Source: Sclerotiophoma versabilis
Taxonomy: Eukaryota > Ascomycota > Dothideomycetes > Pleosporales > Didymellaceae
Direction: 5' to 3'
Assembly: GCA_012274445.1 (NCBI GenBank)
Contig: JAAROD010000069.1
Span: 434,001-498,000 of the forward strand
DNA length: 64,000 nt
A program made the position numbers and the translations under genes. The notes under the pieces were generated by a model. It saw nothing but the letters and a program-made list of their open reading frames with translations, was not told where the DNA came from and searched no databases. Within the stretch, counting starts at the first letter, position 1. Every line of letters starts with the position of its first letter. Of this stretch, positions 22,211-33,678 are shown piece after piece.

Positions 22211-23284
22211 GCCGCGGCCCGTCATCGGTGTGAAGAGGTGAGGGTACGGTTTTCGTTTACTGGGAAGGGCCAGGTTGTTGATATGTCCTCGGTGGCTGCA
22301 TATTGCTCTCCGAATATGGTGTTGCGTGCATTTTATGCAGGCTGGCGCGCCATGTACGGATCAACGCAGGGTTTGTTGTATACCTTGTCGGTAGGTCCAA
22401 GGTTCTGTAGGATCCTGCCTGCACAGCAAAGTTATTAAGTGTGAGGTTTACTAATTGAGATCCTGGCCAGTTTAGAAAGAGGGGTCGTGTTATTCGGCTT
22501 TTGAATGGGCCGAGTACTCCAGGGCTGGGAAAGATTAAAACCGGACTTCATAAAATGCCCCGGATCTACCTTGAGTCGAACTACTACCAAAAGAACTTAG
22601 TAGATTCTGCTGGGTACGGTAGTCAAATGTGACACAAGCTAACAATTACCGAATTGTGCATGAAGCGCTGCTGCCGCTATCAGAAAAAGTCATCGATTCG
22701 TGCTCTGTCCAAGTAGCTGTTCGGCATGCCGAACGGGGCGTTCGGAACGTTCACCAGGGTATTCGGGTGGCGTGAATGTCGGTGTGCTCGTGCTAATCTG
22801 CAAGACTAGCGTCGCCAACGAACATTGGAGTGACATGTGTCTCCTGTCGTCTGCTTGACTACATTGGCAACGTGAGAGAGTTCTTAGCCGGTTGGGTGAC
22901 TTCGAGATACTTCCTGCTTAAGGGAAACCTAATGAGTGCCGAGTGAGATGCCGCGGATACACCCAGCGGAGCTTCTCGAGAGAGAGGTTCTGGTATAACG
23001 GATAATCGGAGAAAAGGATTAGAGTTTTCAAAATAAAAACCGTTTGTGAATCGCTTGTAATGATATAGAAATGTATCACTTTTGCGATATCCGGGGTATC
23101 AAACATCCAAGAAAACTCCAGAGAAAGCAACCCATGGTCACGGACCCTCAATCCGACTGTGCATTTGGAATTTTGAAATCCAAGTCTTTTGTCGGCTTCA
23201 AGGGGCAACTTTGATGGCGGCTTCGGTGACGGCTTCGGTGACGGCTTTGAGGGCAGCCTTCGATTGTTGGAACCAGCGAACGTC
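22211..23284. other. Intergenic with palindrome and possible gene remnant
   Basis: A 16-base perfect palindrome lies at 22719-22734. The span 22480-22640 has a coding-like plus-strand stretch (IRLLNGPSTPGLGKIKTGLH) that is in no complete gene. The tract 23219-23242 holds two perfect copies of a 12-base unit (GGCTTCGGTGAC). The right end is the 3' side of the FKBP gene. Confidence 0.35.
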
Positions 23285-24245
23285 CTAAGGCGCTCTTTGT
23301 GGGCCAATCCTTTTGAGTTCCATTTCACTGTTGAGTATTAGCTGAACGAGTACGACAGAGGCATTCAAAAGAGGCGAATAATGTCAAGATCCGAAAAAGA
23401 GGATATGAGTAGTTGATGCGACGTGGGGATAAATGGACAAGAGATAGAGACTTACTAGACCAGTGTTGCCTTTTTCGGCACCTGTCCTGGAAAGCCACTA
23501 TGGAGACATTATCAGCCGCTGGGCTCACATGGTCGGCGTTTGAAAGATGTCTGCTTTCAATAGTGCTGAAAGAATCTCGAGCGGCAGTCAAATTTATGTA
23601 GGGAAACGTTGAAAAGAGTGGCTACCCTGGGAATGGTGATGGGGTGGTGGAGGCTTCTGAGAAAGGAAATGAACTTACTTGGTGCCATAGCCGTACGCAC
23701 TGCCAAAACTGTTAGCGATGCGTAGAAGGTGCGTCTGGTGAGTAGCTGTACAACTTACTGAGGAAGAACGAATCTTGCCTTCTCGTTCAATGCCATGGGG
23801 CCTACAGGCTGACTGGGGTCTTCAGGCGTGTAATCGCCCAGTATGCCTTTGTCCCAGCCTGGTTAAGTAGTGTTAGTCAGTACCTGTCGATATTTGCGCT
23901 GAGGTATGCATCGAAGGTATGCAATGCGGAATGGGAAAGTACGCACCTTTTAGGAGACGCCCAGCACCAACGACTGTGACAGTATCTCCTCGCCCTATCG
24001 ATGTATCAAATCTGGAATAGTCTTTAGCATGACAGCTTTTCTTTAAGTACAAGGCAATGTTGTTCATACTGGAGCCCCTTCCCGTCTGGTTTATTTGGGT
24101 CAAATATCCACCCTGCTGACTCTTAGATATTGTCCTGTTACTTGGCGGCCACCACTTTACCTGTATATTCGATCGCAACCTCGTCGTACTTCTTCACGAG
24201 CTGTGATGTGTCTCCTGCATCAATGATAGTCTTGGAGATGGACAT
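23285..24245 (-). CDS. FKBP-type peptidyl-prolyl cis-trans isomerase (seven exons)
   Basis: Minus-strand exons: 24245-24161, 24112-24070, 24011-23947, 23858-23759, 23708-23679, 23497-23456 and 23327-23285. All six introns are GT-AG and every phase joins, giving 135 residues and a TAG stop. The product reads as an FKBP12-like domain: KKYDEVAIEYTGW, FDTSIGRGD, GAGRLLKGWDKGI, YGYGTNGFPG, ATLVYEMELKRIG. It catalyses prolyl isomerisation and may bind FK506/rapamycin. Pocket residues Tyr27, Phe44, Asp45, Trp66 and Tyr105 match FKBP12. The Val-Ile pair is Leu62-Leu63, His87 of FKBP12 is Phe110, and Phe99 is Tyr122. Residues 72-85 (GDYTPEDPSQPVGP) are an insertion after GWDKGI relative to short FKBP12. 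One exon is only 30 bases. Probably cytosolic; no signal or anchor. Confidence 0.9.
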
Positions 24246-26201
24246 GATGACAACGAAGGATGTTGTTGCTATGAATGCGAAGGTTTGCGTGTGTGTGTGT
24301 TAATAACGATGCTGATAATGGGTCGATATCAAGTAAAGTAAAGGGCTCAGCCGTTGTTGTTGCTAGGTCGGTGACTTCTTTAGATGTGAGGAAAGCGCAT
24401 GCAAATATTGGCGATGAGGGAGGAAGGGTCAATTCAGTACGTCAGCGACGATGACATGGTCCAGCTTTTAGTAGTCGGGGAGGTGCCCAGGAAGGTACAA
24501 CTCGGAGGCCCTATGTGCTCTGTGGGTGAGCTTGGACATCATAGCTACTCAAATGGTGAGCGATTTAGGTTTAGTAGAAACGTAGTAGGACAAGATAGCT
24601 TCCCGCATCGTAGCAAGCAATCCTTGGCCCCTCACCGATGCACCTGTTTCACATCCTTACACTGAGACGTGGCCACGGCCGAAGAGCCACAGCCGCTCTT
24701 AAGGTCTGTCCGTTCCTCGGGGAGCTCTGCCCGATATTCAGGCCCGTCAAAGGTCGGAAGCAAGAGCAGGTCTAGCCCCCTGGATCCGCTCGTCGCATGC
24801 AGGTATCCTGGTTGACACGCGATCCAAGCTCCACCAGTTGACATGCTTGAACGACAGATGTGTTCCTCCGCGTTTGCCGGGCAAAGTTTTCGCTTCCCGC
24901 TTCGATTGGGCGTCAAAGCAATGTCCTGTCCCGAGGCGGTTAGCACTAGACTGTCGATCTCAGTCTTTGATGGTTCGCGAAGTGTTGGAACGCAAGATTG
25001 TGATGCTTTCTCGTTGCAAAGCAAGGTGGGGTGCCAAAGAATGGTGATACAACATCTAGCGTGCAAGTTGCGGTATGACGGTTCTACAGATCAGCAGCAA
25101 CGCCATGGCTCTGTGGCGCTGTCGTTTGAACTCTAAAGCCGCGAAGAGGAGCGAATTGCCGACCCATGGGCATTCATCGTCAGTGGTCGTACCACATTCG
25201 AGTAAGCTAGAGCGTCGTCAAGCGCCACAAAGTTCCGAACCTGCAGCATGCGAATTCACGATGCAATTTAGAGGTCGAGCCTGACTTTCGGATACGTTTT
25301 CAACGGAGACTGCGTTTTGACTGTTCCTCCCTTCACTTGACTTTAGACACAAGGAAGATGTTGTACAGCCAACATCTATCACCACGCAATAAATGAGTGT
25401 TACACAAGCGCTATAGAACGGAGAAGTTACAATGTCACATCATGGACATTTGAACGGTAAAGCTGGCATGTGTCATGTCAAGGGACCGAAAAAGCAAGCG
25501 CTCATGTCCGTTATCTGTGGGAAGTACTGCATCATCATTTAATTGATTCAGGACAGTGACACCTCTGTTCGAGAGTTTATCATTAGGCCGACATCAAGTG
25601 ACGGTGTAAGAAGTGGACCCAAGAACTCGGCCCCAGCCTTCCCTCAAGGAGAGCCAGTCCCGCCAATCACAGCTGGGGCGGGTAGCTCCCCGAGTTCCGC
25701 ACCAACTCCACGTACGCAGAAACCGTTACTGGACGATGCGATTCTATAGAAGTATTGGTTATCGTGCTTCTCGCGGCAAGCATAAAAATGTTAGCCTTTT
25801 CCATGTTGCGAGGCTACACCGACACCGATGACGGAGCGCCGACCGCAGCTACTTTACTTGCTCGTTCAGCTCACGGCTCACGGCTTGAACATGCCCCTTT
25901 AGGTCCTGGTCTGTGGTTCGGAATCCCACCAATATGGGTTGGTATCATGATCTTCACTGATGCGAGCGCTCGAAGCGCCAGGTTGATGAAATTCCACAGC
26001 AAACTCGGTCCATTATATGGAGGCTAGCGTCCGAGGATTGCCTGGCGATGGGCATCCTCGTTGGGCTTATCAGCCTTGCAAAGCATGCTGCAGCCACTCC
26101 TGGAACGGCCATTGGAGTCCTCACAATGTCCTTAGGCGGAGCATGGTTCCGGCAAATAGCAGTGGATCGCTGACCGCATGCCGTGGTGTTCATGAGACCT
26201 T
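24246..26201. other. Intergenic; FKBP promoter and unexplained exon-like stretch
   Basis: The left part includes the FKBP promoter and a short GT run (about 24287-24301). No complete gene is visible. An open plus-strand segment at 25976-26173 with a hydrophobic character is discussed under findings. The frames at minus 24632-25066 and plus 25543-26027 have no recognisable domain. Confidence 0.4.
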
Positions 26202-27182
26202 CTATGGCACTTTTGACCAGAACGATAATCCCGCTAGGTCGTCCACAGCGATGGTGGAGAAGCCTGTACTGGGGAAGCGGCTATCTATCCGATCTCCACA
26301 CCCTTTCGTGGCGAAACGTATTTTCTCGATCCCGGTCCTCCGAACGAATTCTAGAAGACGTGGGTAGTTGGTGCCAATTTGCTCGATTCCGTGGCTGTCG
26401 TCAGACAGCACAAATCCACCGCCCATGCTCGAAAACATCTTTGTAACGGGCAGGCACGGGTAAGGCTCAGCCAGGCCCTTCCGCAGCCCAGCAGAGTTGA
26501 ACTCCAGCAACCCACCGTAAGAAGCGATGTACTCTAGATTGCGCTTCATTTTACTCCACACTCCATCCATACCTTCAAATGCAGTATCTTTGTGGTCACT
26601 CAGGAGGCGTATGAGATCGAAGTGGCCCACAATAGGTGGTTGAAGTGCTCGGAGCATGTCATACTGCTCATCGAAATAGTCTTCGAAGAGCTTCTCGTCT
26701 GTACCGCCTGCCTCATCTCGAGCTTGCTCGTACATTGCGCGGTCGAAATCGATCGGGATCGTGTGCGTGTGGTGGATGGAGCCCATGAAAAAGTCGAAAG
26801 TATACTTGTCGAGGATGCCTTGAATGATGTCGAGTGATGACGGCCGTATCCATTCCGACTCGAAGGCGATCAAAATTTGTATCTGATTGGAATACACGTC
26901 TCGTAACCGGACAGCCTCAGCGTAGTAATCGTCAAATAGCTTGACGAGACCTTCCTCATTGTGAGATTCGGTCTGGTAACGTGGTCAGTAGTTCAACGTG
27001 CAGTTTACATGCTGGCACAAGCATACCTCTTCTGGATAGAAGTCTACAAGCTCTCTCGGGATGTGCTCGGTCAATGCAAAGCTGTGGAAGCCTTTAGCAA
27101 TTGCGGCCTGGATGACTTCTTCAAGGTTGTTCTTCGCATGGCCACAAAACTGCCCCGAGTGGCTATGATGTGATTGCGGCAT
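26202..27182 (-). CDS. HIS2: Histidinol-phosphatase, PHP family
   Basis: Two exons on the minus strand, 27182-27027 and 26972-26202, joined over a 54-base intron (GTATGC...ACCAG) in phase 0 to 308 residues, the usual family length. Removes phosphate from L-histidinol phosphate, the penultimate step group of histidine synthesis, in the cytosol. The PHP metal site is visible: HSH at residues 6-8, CGH at 13-15, LTEHIPR, then FESEW, MGSIHHTHTIPID, VGHFDLIRLL and the final VLSDDSHG. These supply the His/Asp/Glu ligands for the metal centre. The start is chosen at MPQSHHSHS because the PHP motif normally begins within the first ten residues; an upstream in-frame Met at 27224 would add 14 unlikely residues. 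The gene symbol follows yeast HIS2. Confidence 0.93.
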
Positions 27183-27950
27183 CTGTGAACTTCTATACTG
27201 AGACCTGTACGCAATCTTTAGCACAGGATCGATGACTCCTCAACTCTGTATTGGACAGAAAATGAGCCCGACCTACTGTTGACCAGGCTTCAGGATGCGG
27301 AGAGATATTTGCGGGTACACCTATTCCGACTCTGTATAGAAAAAAACCTGTACACACTACAAGAACGAGACATCGCGTGGCAGCTCACGCATCGCAGACG
27401 CGCCAGAAGCTTTTGGTACGATGATGTCAGCTGGACGTGGAACCGCTAAACCCAAAAGGTGTTTTAGCGCCATGTTCTTCCACCATCCGAATTGCGACAT
27501 CTGCGATTAAAACGCCCGAACTACTGTACATTTTCAATACGGTAGCATAATTACTCACAAATAAGACCTATCATCCAAGATTGGTAGACACTGCGAAGTA
27601 AGGAACCTGAAGCACCACCTCAATGGACTGACAATACTGTACCCTGATTGCCTGTTTACTGACTCTTTCTCTATAGATACACTACATCGAATACGAATAC
27701 AAGTGTCTAAAATTTACAACACGGTCTCTGGAAAGTCAGTGAAGCTCTTTTCTTCGACAAACAAGTCTTCTTGCTATCAATCACTCCACCTGCACCGTTC
27801 CCTTTTCCGGACAGCAATCGCACTCAGCACCCTCACATTATCCATCCACTCATTTTACATGCACCAAGAATGAACAATAACCCATATCAAAGCCTCCCTA
27901 CCTACATCAAAGAACTGACTCGAAACTCAAAGCGCATAGACACCACCAGC
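27183..27950. other. Divergent promoter region of HIS2 and GGCT-like gene
   Basis: The two genes are transcribed away from each other, so about 770 bases are shared as regulatory DNA. The right part (from 27870) is open in frame with the cyclotransferase and may be coding if the earlier ATG is used. No TATA box or obvious operator recognised. Confidence 0.4.
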
Positions 27951-28559
27951 ATGTCACTATCGCAGACGCCACTCACCATGCCTACCATCTACTTTGGCTA
28001 CGGCTCCAACCTCTGGCTACAGCAAATGTCCATCCGCTGTCCGACATCCGCGTACCTGGGCGTAGCGCGGCTACGACACTACACCTGGCTAATTAACGAC
28101 CGGGGATATGCCAACGTCGTGCAGGCCAACGAGTCCTCAAGCAACTACTCAGACGAAGTCTACGGACTAGTCTACTCGCTGCTTCCCGATGACGAGAAGC
28201 GGTTAGACCGCAACGAGGGCGTGCCAATCGCATACACGAAAGAGATCATCCCTTGTGAATTCTGGCCTAGTACTACGCATGAAAAGGTGAATACTAGCAC
28301 GTCACCTTTCGAAACGAGGGATATGCTAGTGTACATTGACCGGAACCGAACGACGCCGGATAAGCCGCGGGACGAGTATGTTTACCGGATGAACCAAGGG
28401 ATACGCGATGCGGTGGAGCGAGGCGTGCCGGAGGCATATGTCAGAGACGTGATGAGAACATTTATTCCCGAAAGCGACGAGGAGGAGGAGAAGAAGATTG
28501 GGGAGTTTGCGAAGACGCAAGCGGCGAGATTTAGAGATGAGAGTGGGGTGTTTGAGTAG
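27951..28559 (+). CDS. Gamma-glutamylcyclotransferase-like protein
   Basis: Single exon; 202 residues from the ATG at 27951. The frame is open further upstream and an in-frame ATG at 27870 would add 27 residues. The GGCT/AIG2-like fold is shown by the start motif IYFGYGSNLW and by RLDRNEGV, whose Glu corresponds to the catalytic acid of human GGCT (LDEQEGV). Between them lie YTWLINDRGYANV and DEVYGLVYSLLPDDE, also typical of the family. Enzymes of this fold release 5-oxoproline from gamma-glutamyl compounds, so a role in glutathione turnover is likely but the substrate is inferred. The C-terminus has an acidic EEEEKK run. Probably cytosolic. Confidence 0.85.
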   Translation: MSLSQTPLTMPTIYFGYGSNLWLQQMSIRCPTSAYLGVARLRHYTWLINDRGYANVVQANESSSNYSDEVYGLVYSLLPDDEKRLDRNEGVPIAYTKEIIPCEFWPSTTHEKVNTSTSPFETRDMLVYIDRNRTTPDKPRDEYVYRMNQGIRDAVERGVPEAYVRDVMRTFIPESDEEEEKKIGEFAKTQAARFRDESGVFE

Positions 28560-28922
28560 GCTGGAGAAGTCAGGGCTATCTTCATAGGTGTTTGGGGTGT
28601 GCTTCACGGGTGCCCCGAGCAACACTGGCAGTCAGCAGTAGATGTACATCAGAAAAGCGGGAGAGCTGATCAATCCGTTTAGAAAGAAGACTACCGAAGC
28701 GCATGCTCATTCCTTGCGTAAACACCAGAAGATACCAAATGTGAAGTGACCGGCCAGCACTGAGGCTATAATCGTTCCAAAGTGTCGTATGCCCGTATGA
28801 GAGGCGACCCACAACCGTGTCGAGAAACCTTGGTGTGACCCCGTAATATCCAATCGAAATCAAACACCCTCTTCTAAGCCTCGTCGCGAGTCTTGCGGTA
28901 GCTGGCCTATACAACGAACCGA
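28560..28922. other. Intergenic between convergent genes
   Basis: Presumed 3' UTRs of the cyclotransferase-like gene and the BAR-protein gene. No other feature seen. Confidence 0.4.
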
Positions 28923-30200
28923 TCAGTGGGGGTTGCGGTACTTTTGCTAGAAAACAGCATCAGATACAGTGCAACACGACAAAGACAGAGATGGATGGCT
29001 TTAGAAATCATCGGACTGATGTCTACGCACCTCCTGCTCGACTTGCAGCTGGTCGACGACCGGGGCCAACTCCGACAGAATCTCGTATGCCTTCTTGTGG
29101 TATTCGAGCTGGGCGGCGATGAGGTCGGCGAGGTTGCGGAGGGGCTCGGGTGTATCGAGTACCTGTTCTCTATTAGCGTCTGCTTCTGCAAGCTATGGTC
29201 ACATCTCCCGAAGACTGGTGCACATACGTTCTTCATGACGCCAACGGCTTCTTCTGTCTGGCCGACAAACTCGTCCTCAGCCTGCTCGATCTTAGCACGA
29301 GCCTCCTCGCTCAAGTCCTCCTCGCCGTGGCCGTCCTTGCGTGCCTGACCAGGGAGGGTGAAAGCACCACCCTTGGCGTTGGCCTTGGTGGCATCCAGAC
29401 TCAACCTCGAGTTCTCGACCTGCTTGCGGGCACGTGTTGCGAACTGAATGTTGGTGTTGAGAGTTGTGCTCCAGCCAGCCAGGAACCTGCTCTGGATCTG
29501 GGCGTCCTGCGCCAAACGGGCCTCGCCGACCTTCTCGCTGGCGATAGCGTACTTCTCGAGCGCAGTAGCCAGGGGATCCTCGCTCGAGCCGGACTGCTCA
29601 GCGGTGAGCATGTGCGAGCTGTTCAGGGCCGCGCGGGCAACAGCATGGCTAAAGGTCTTGGGCTGGGGCTTCGCGGTAGGAGGCGCGGTAAGGGCTGCCT
29701 GAGCCTCTGCGGGGGAGGTTGCGCTCGACAAGAGGTTGACTTTCTCTGAGACGGTGCGGCCGAGATCGTTAAAAGACTCGCGGAGGTTCGCAGGGTAGTC
29801 ATAGGCTTCGTTGGAGTATTGCGAGGTGACCTGGAGCATGGTCGTGTGCACCTTCTTCAGCGCATCGACACGCTTCTCGAGCTCGATGTAGTCTGGAGGA
29901 AGCTGGGTCTATCATTGAGCACATTAGTACCAGCCCAAACATCCGTTCTTTTGAGGCTTGCAAGGTCGTCGAGAGTTGCTGCAGGCTTTCTGCGAGGGTG
30001 GCCGCACCTTCTCCTCAGCCTGGCCGAGCTGCTCCTTGACATATTGCTGTGTCCTGGCAGCAAAGGGTGTGAAAGAAGCGCTAGGGGCACTGTGTCAGCT
30101 TGTCTGTTATTGCGCGACGCTGTAGCAACACATAGACACCGATGCCAGCAACGTACCCAAAGCTCTTTCCAAACGCAGATATCTTGCCGAGGTTGTCCAT
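28923..30200 (-). CDS. BAR domain protein, Gvp36-like
   Basis: Five exons on the minus strand: 30200-30157, 30080-30008, 29908-29228, 29162-29031 and 28946-28923, all GT-AG and in phase, giving 317 residues. The N-terminus (MDNLGKISAFGKSFG, then FTPFAARTQQYVKEQLGQAE and ELEKRVDALKKVH) matches fungal Gvp36-type BAR proteins. A long helical region follows with YDYPANLRESFNDLG, DPLATALEKYAIASEKVGEA, QSRFLAGWSTTLNTN and an AQLEYHKKAYEILSEL helix, ending QEQKYRNPH. BAR dimers bind and bend membranes; yeast Gvp36 is linked with Golgi vesicles, endocytosis and vacuole organisation. The last coding exon is only 24 bases, an easily missed micro-exon. Confidence 0.9.
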
Positions 30201-31329
30201 AGTGACGTGTAGACGTGCAGGTCAGCAAGTAAGGGTATCAAGTAAGTGTTGTATGAGTGTTGTCGCTGCTGCTTGAAGCTTGCATGTGCCGTTGGGCCTC
30301 CGCGACTGCGGCTTCTCTTTAGTGCCATGATCCCTACATGACGCTAGCCGCTTAGGGCGTCAACCTACCAACAATCACCTTGAAAGTACGTAGTGTCGAG
30401 GCAGGCCAATGAAGGATTGAGGAGAACTGTGTCATCCAGGCCATCGACTCTATGGTGAAATGGGTGATATCCTTCTAAGACTGACGTCCCTTTAGCCCTA
30501 GTCTAGTTGCATCACACAACCGAAGAGCGGCATGTGCAGCATGTCAAAACCAAGCATACTGCAGATTGTTTTCGCTCTCTTAGGCACGACAAATGTTTGT
30601 TTCTATCTGAAGCCTAGTGGAAGCTAATTATAGCCCGCATAGCAGCACACTAAGAACGACTGTGCCTGAACTCCTGTCCAACTTGTTGATATTGCGGACC
30701 AGTCTGTACGAAGTACTTGTGAGCTGCCACGCACAAAAACTATGGGCTGCAAATACCATGCCCTTCCTTCAAATACTTTGTTACATATGGTGGATCGATA
30801 TCTTAGGCTTGAAACTTTTCAACTGCTCCAAAAATCCCTTGCAGCTGCGCTGAGGTCCGTTCCGTAGAGGCTCGTGACTCGATCTCTGCTGGAAGAACGT
30901 CGAAACTAGCATCCCGCAGTAGCTGTAGTACGACCAGGGTCTAACCACATCAGTTCGCTCGGTTTTGCCGTTTAAGTGCAAGTCTGCTGCAAGGTTGTAG
31001 TACAGAGATGCTGCTGTGTAGCCTTGGACGCAGCACGCAGTAAACTGTGCTAGTCATGCCGCCGAGCGTGTCACGAACACCCCTCGGGATTCAGTCTGCG
31101 ACCAGAGGTAGGCACATTAGGGCTGATGAGCATGGAGTAGACTGTTTCAGGTGAGGGCCCCCTAGTTGCAGATATTCGTGGCGCGGAGGCTCAACGTTGC
31201 GTAGCTGTCAAATCTTTGACCGACATGGGCTTTCAGGGTGCCGCTCTTCCCTTGTTTATCGATCCAGATGGGATGTCCCGATACTGATAGGCATCCTGTC
31301 GAATATTCATCGTGCTCTCCAATCTGTGA
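30201..31329. other. Intergenic, no supported gene
   Basis: About 1.1 kb. The left part is the promoter of the BAR-protein gene and the right part the 3' side of the Zn2Cys6 regulator. Nothing else seen. Confidence 0.45.
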
Positions 31330-33678
31330 TCACCATTCAGGCGACGCAGTGGATTGACCTAGTACACTCATCGCTCCTGCCGCACTATCGTTACTGGTGA
31401 TAGTCATGTTGTCTGACCCGGGGGAGTCTGAGATGTTCAAGCTGCTAAAAATGCCCCTCATCTCCTTGAGGTCTTCGGAAACCTGGTCCTTCGGTGCTGT
31501 GGATCGTTCGCGAATGAAATCCTTGATGGATCGAATAATGGGTGGGCATCCTTCATCGTTTGGTAGCCACCAGTCAGAAGGCTCGAGGCCCCATGCTTCC
31601 AGCATGCGATTACGCATTGCGTCCGGGTAGATGTACCCAAGAGTTTCTACTTTTGCGAATGTTCGTCGACACCACTGCATTATCTTTGGATCTTTGGGTA
31701 AGAATAGCGTGGCGATGGCGAAACTGACTTGGGCTTCGATGATGGCACCGTGCGGTGCTTTAGGATATGCGCACATCGCCTCGAACATCTGGACAACTTT
31801 GTACGCCTGCGTCGTCAGCTCCGGCGAGAACGGCTTTTTGAACGCCATGGACGTCGAGATGTTGTACATGAAGTTGATGCTCGAGACATCGAACATTAGG
31901 AAGTTCATCGTCCACAGATCATTACCCCAGATGATGTTAGGTTCAAAGGCGTTCACGATGTCGTCAGGCCCGGGCTGTCCAGGGATATTCTTGACTTTGT
32001 AAGCAGGATCCTGAAGGCTTGAATCAATGCTCTTGGCTAGTCCTTCAACCTTGCTCTGCACCACCGGAAGTTGCTCCATGAATTCCTGAGGACTCAACAA
32101 ACCTTTTCCCGTTCGAGAGAAAAGATCACTCGAATCTTTGGCTACAATCCGAGAATATGCAAACCGTTCCTCGTATTTGTAACCCAGATCTTCAGGATTG
32201 TCGCGTACTTTCGTGACGTAGCATTCGTGGACTGCCTCGTACCAATCTCGGCTGAGCACTGCCTCTCCACCTGATTGGAGGCCAACGAATAAGTCGAAAC
32301 GAGTATACCATAATAGTACCTTCAATAGAAAGTCTGACTGAGTGATGGTCTTGGGCGTATACAAGCGAGTGAGCATATCAAAGGCAGCTTTCTGGTGGCC
32401 CATAAGATTGACCCAGTCACCGAGCATCTCCTGTTAGATGCGTTAGCATTAGTTAATACTAACCCTAAAGAAGTCCTTACCTCGATGCTTGCAAGCTGAA
32501 GAATAGTGAGAAAAGTTGCAAGACCCTGTTTCCTGTTCTTCGTAATGGATAGCCGGAGGCGCGAGACCGATTCGTTGTAGAACTGAAGGAACGTCGACAT
32601 GCGACCATCCGGCTGCGAGATTGTATGGAAGTATGCTGCATATCCTGCCACTGCGTATTTCAGCGGCTCGTATTTCATAGCGTGCGCCAGGAGGTCACCC
32701 TTGAGAAAGTTGTGAGAGTCGCGCTTCAGGGAATAATGGTGATGTGTCATATGTTCCTTGAAGTAGTTCAAGTAAAACTGTACATCTTTGGGCACATGGG
32801 AAGGATTCCGAGTGGCTACAGCGATTTTTGTGGGCTGCGCACTGCTTCTTCGAGAAATTGATTGCCGTATAACTGGAGGAACAGTTGAAGAAGCTTCCGT
32901 GGACGGTGAAGTGCTCTGGTCAAGTGTGGATGCAGGTGTGTTGGACGAGTCGCGCATATCCTGGCTTTTGTCCATGTACCCGACTTCCATGTCGTCAAAC
33001 TCCTCTTCATCATCATCGTGGATGGTAGGTAATTGCTCGTTCCCTTCTCCTGCATGGTCTTCTGGTGAGGATGTTCCCTCCGCGGAGGACTTTTCCAACT
33101 TGGACCCACTACGAAATGGTTTCTGGCTGGATTCTTTGTCCGGATAGATACACTCACGACCGCCCTTTCGGCATCCTGGCAAATTGGTCAGTCGGATGAA
33201 TCATCAGATCTGAAGGAAACTTACTTTCGCACATAGGATGAGCTTCATCGCACTGTTGTCACCATCAGCCATGTTTCAGATCTGACAATAGTTGCACAAT
33301 CACCTTGACTCTTCTTTGCCTGCAGGTGAAACATCCGCTCCTCGTTCTGCGATGCTTTACTTGCTCGCCAGGCAATGCTCGTCGCCTTACTCGAGCATTG
33401 CCGCCTTGGGCTGATCCCAGTGGCCCGGAAATGTCTTCATAGATTTCGCCATATTTTGACTGCATATGAGGTTCCGTGTACTGCACAAATGGTCCGGTGA
33501 TCCCGGGTTGGAATGGGTTTTCTGGCATTCCTGGAGCTCCGTAGGATGGATCTGGTATCATGCTTGGCAGCGGGGCACCGTTGCGTGAGCTGGAATTTGG
33601 AACTGCATTTGGATCGATGTTGTAGTACTGGAACGGCACATTGTTGCCTGGAGGATAATATCCAGACATGTCCGGCAT
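31330..33678 (-). CDS. Zn2Cys6 transcription factor
   Basis: Four exons on the minus strand: 33678-33304, 33252-33225, 33175-32481 and 32430-31330, with introns of 51, 49 and 50 bases, giving 732 residues. The binuclear zinc cluster spans three exons: Cys116, 119, 126, 133, 136 and 143 (spacing 2-6-6-2-6), preceded by basic KHRRTRSG. A Ser/Asp/Glu-rich linker follows, then a helical fungal transcription factor region with KDVQFYLNYFKEHMTHHHYS near the domain start. The 115 residues before the cluster are Pro/Asn/Gly-rich, which is unusual because the cluster is normally near the N-terminus. Nuclear DNA-binding regulator; its targets cannot be told from sequence. No neighbouring pathway genes point to a function. 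Confidence 0.93.

Noticed and set aside
24632..25066. 144-codon minus-strand frame upstream of FKBP
   Set aside because: No recognisable motif and no continuation.
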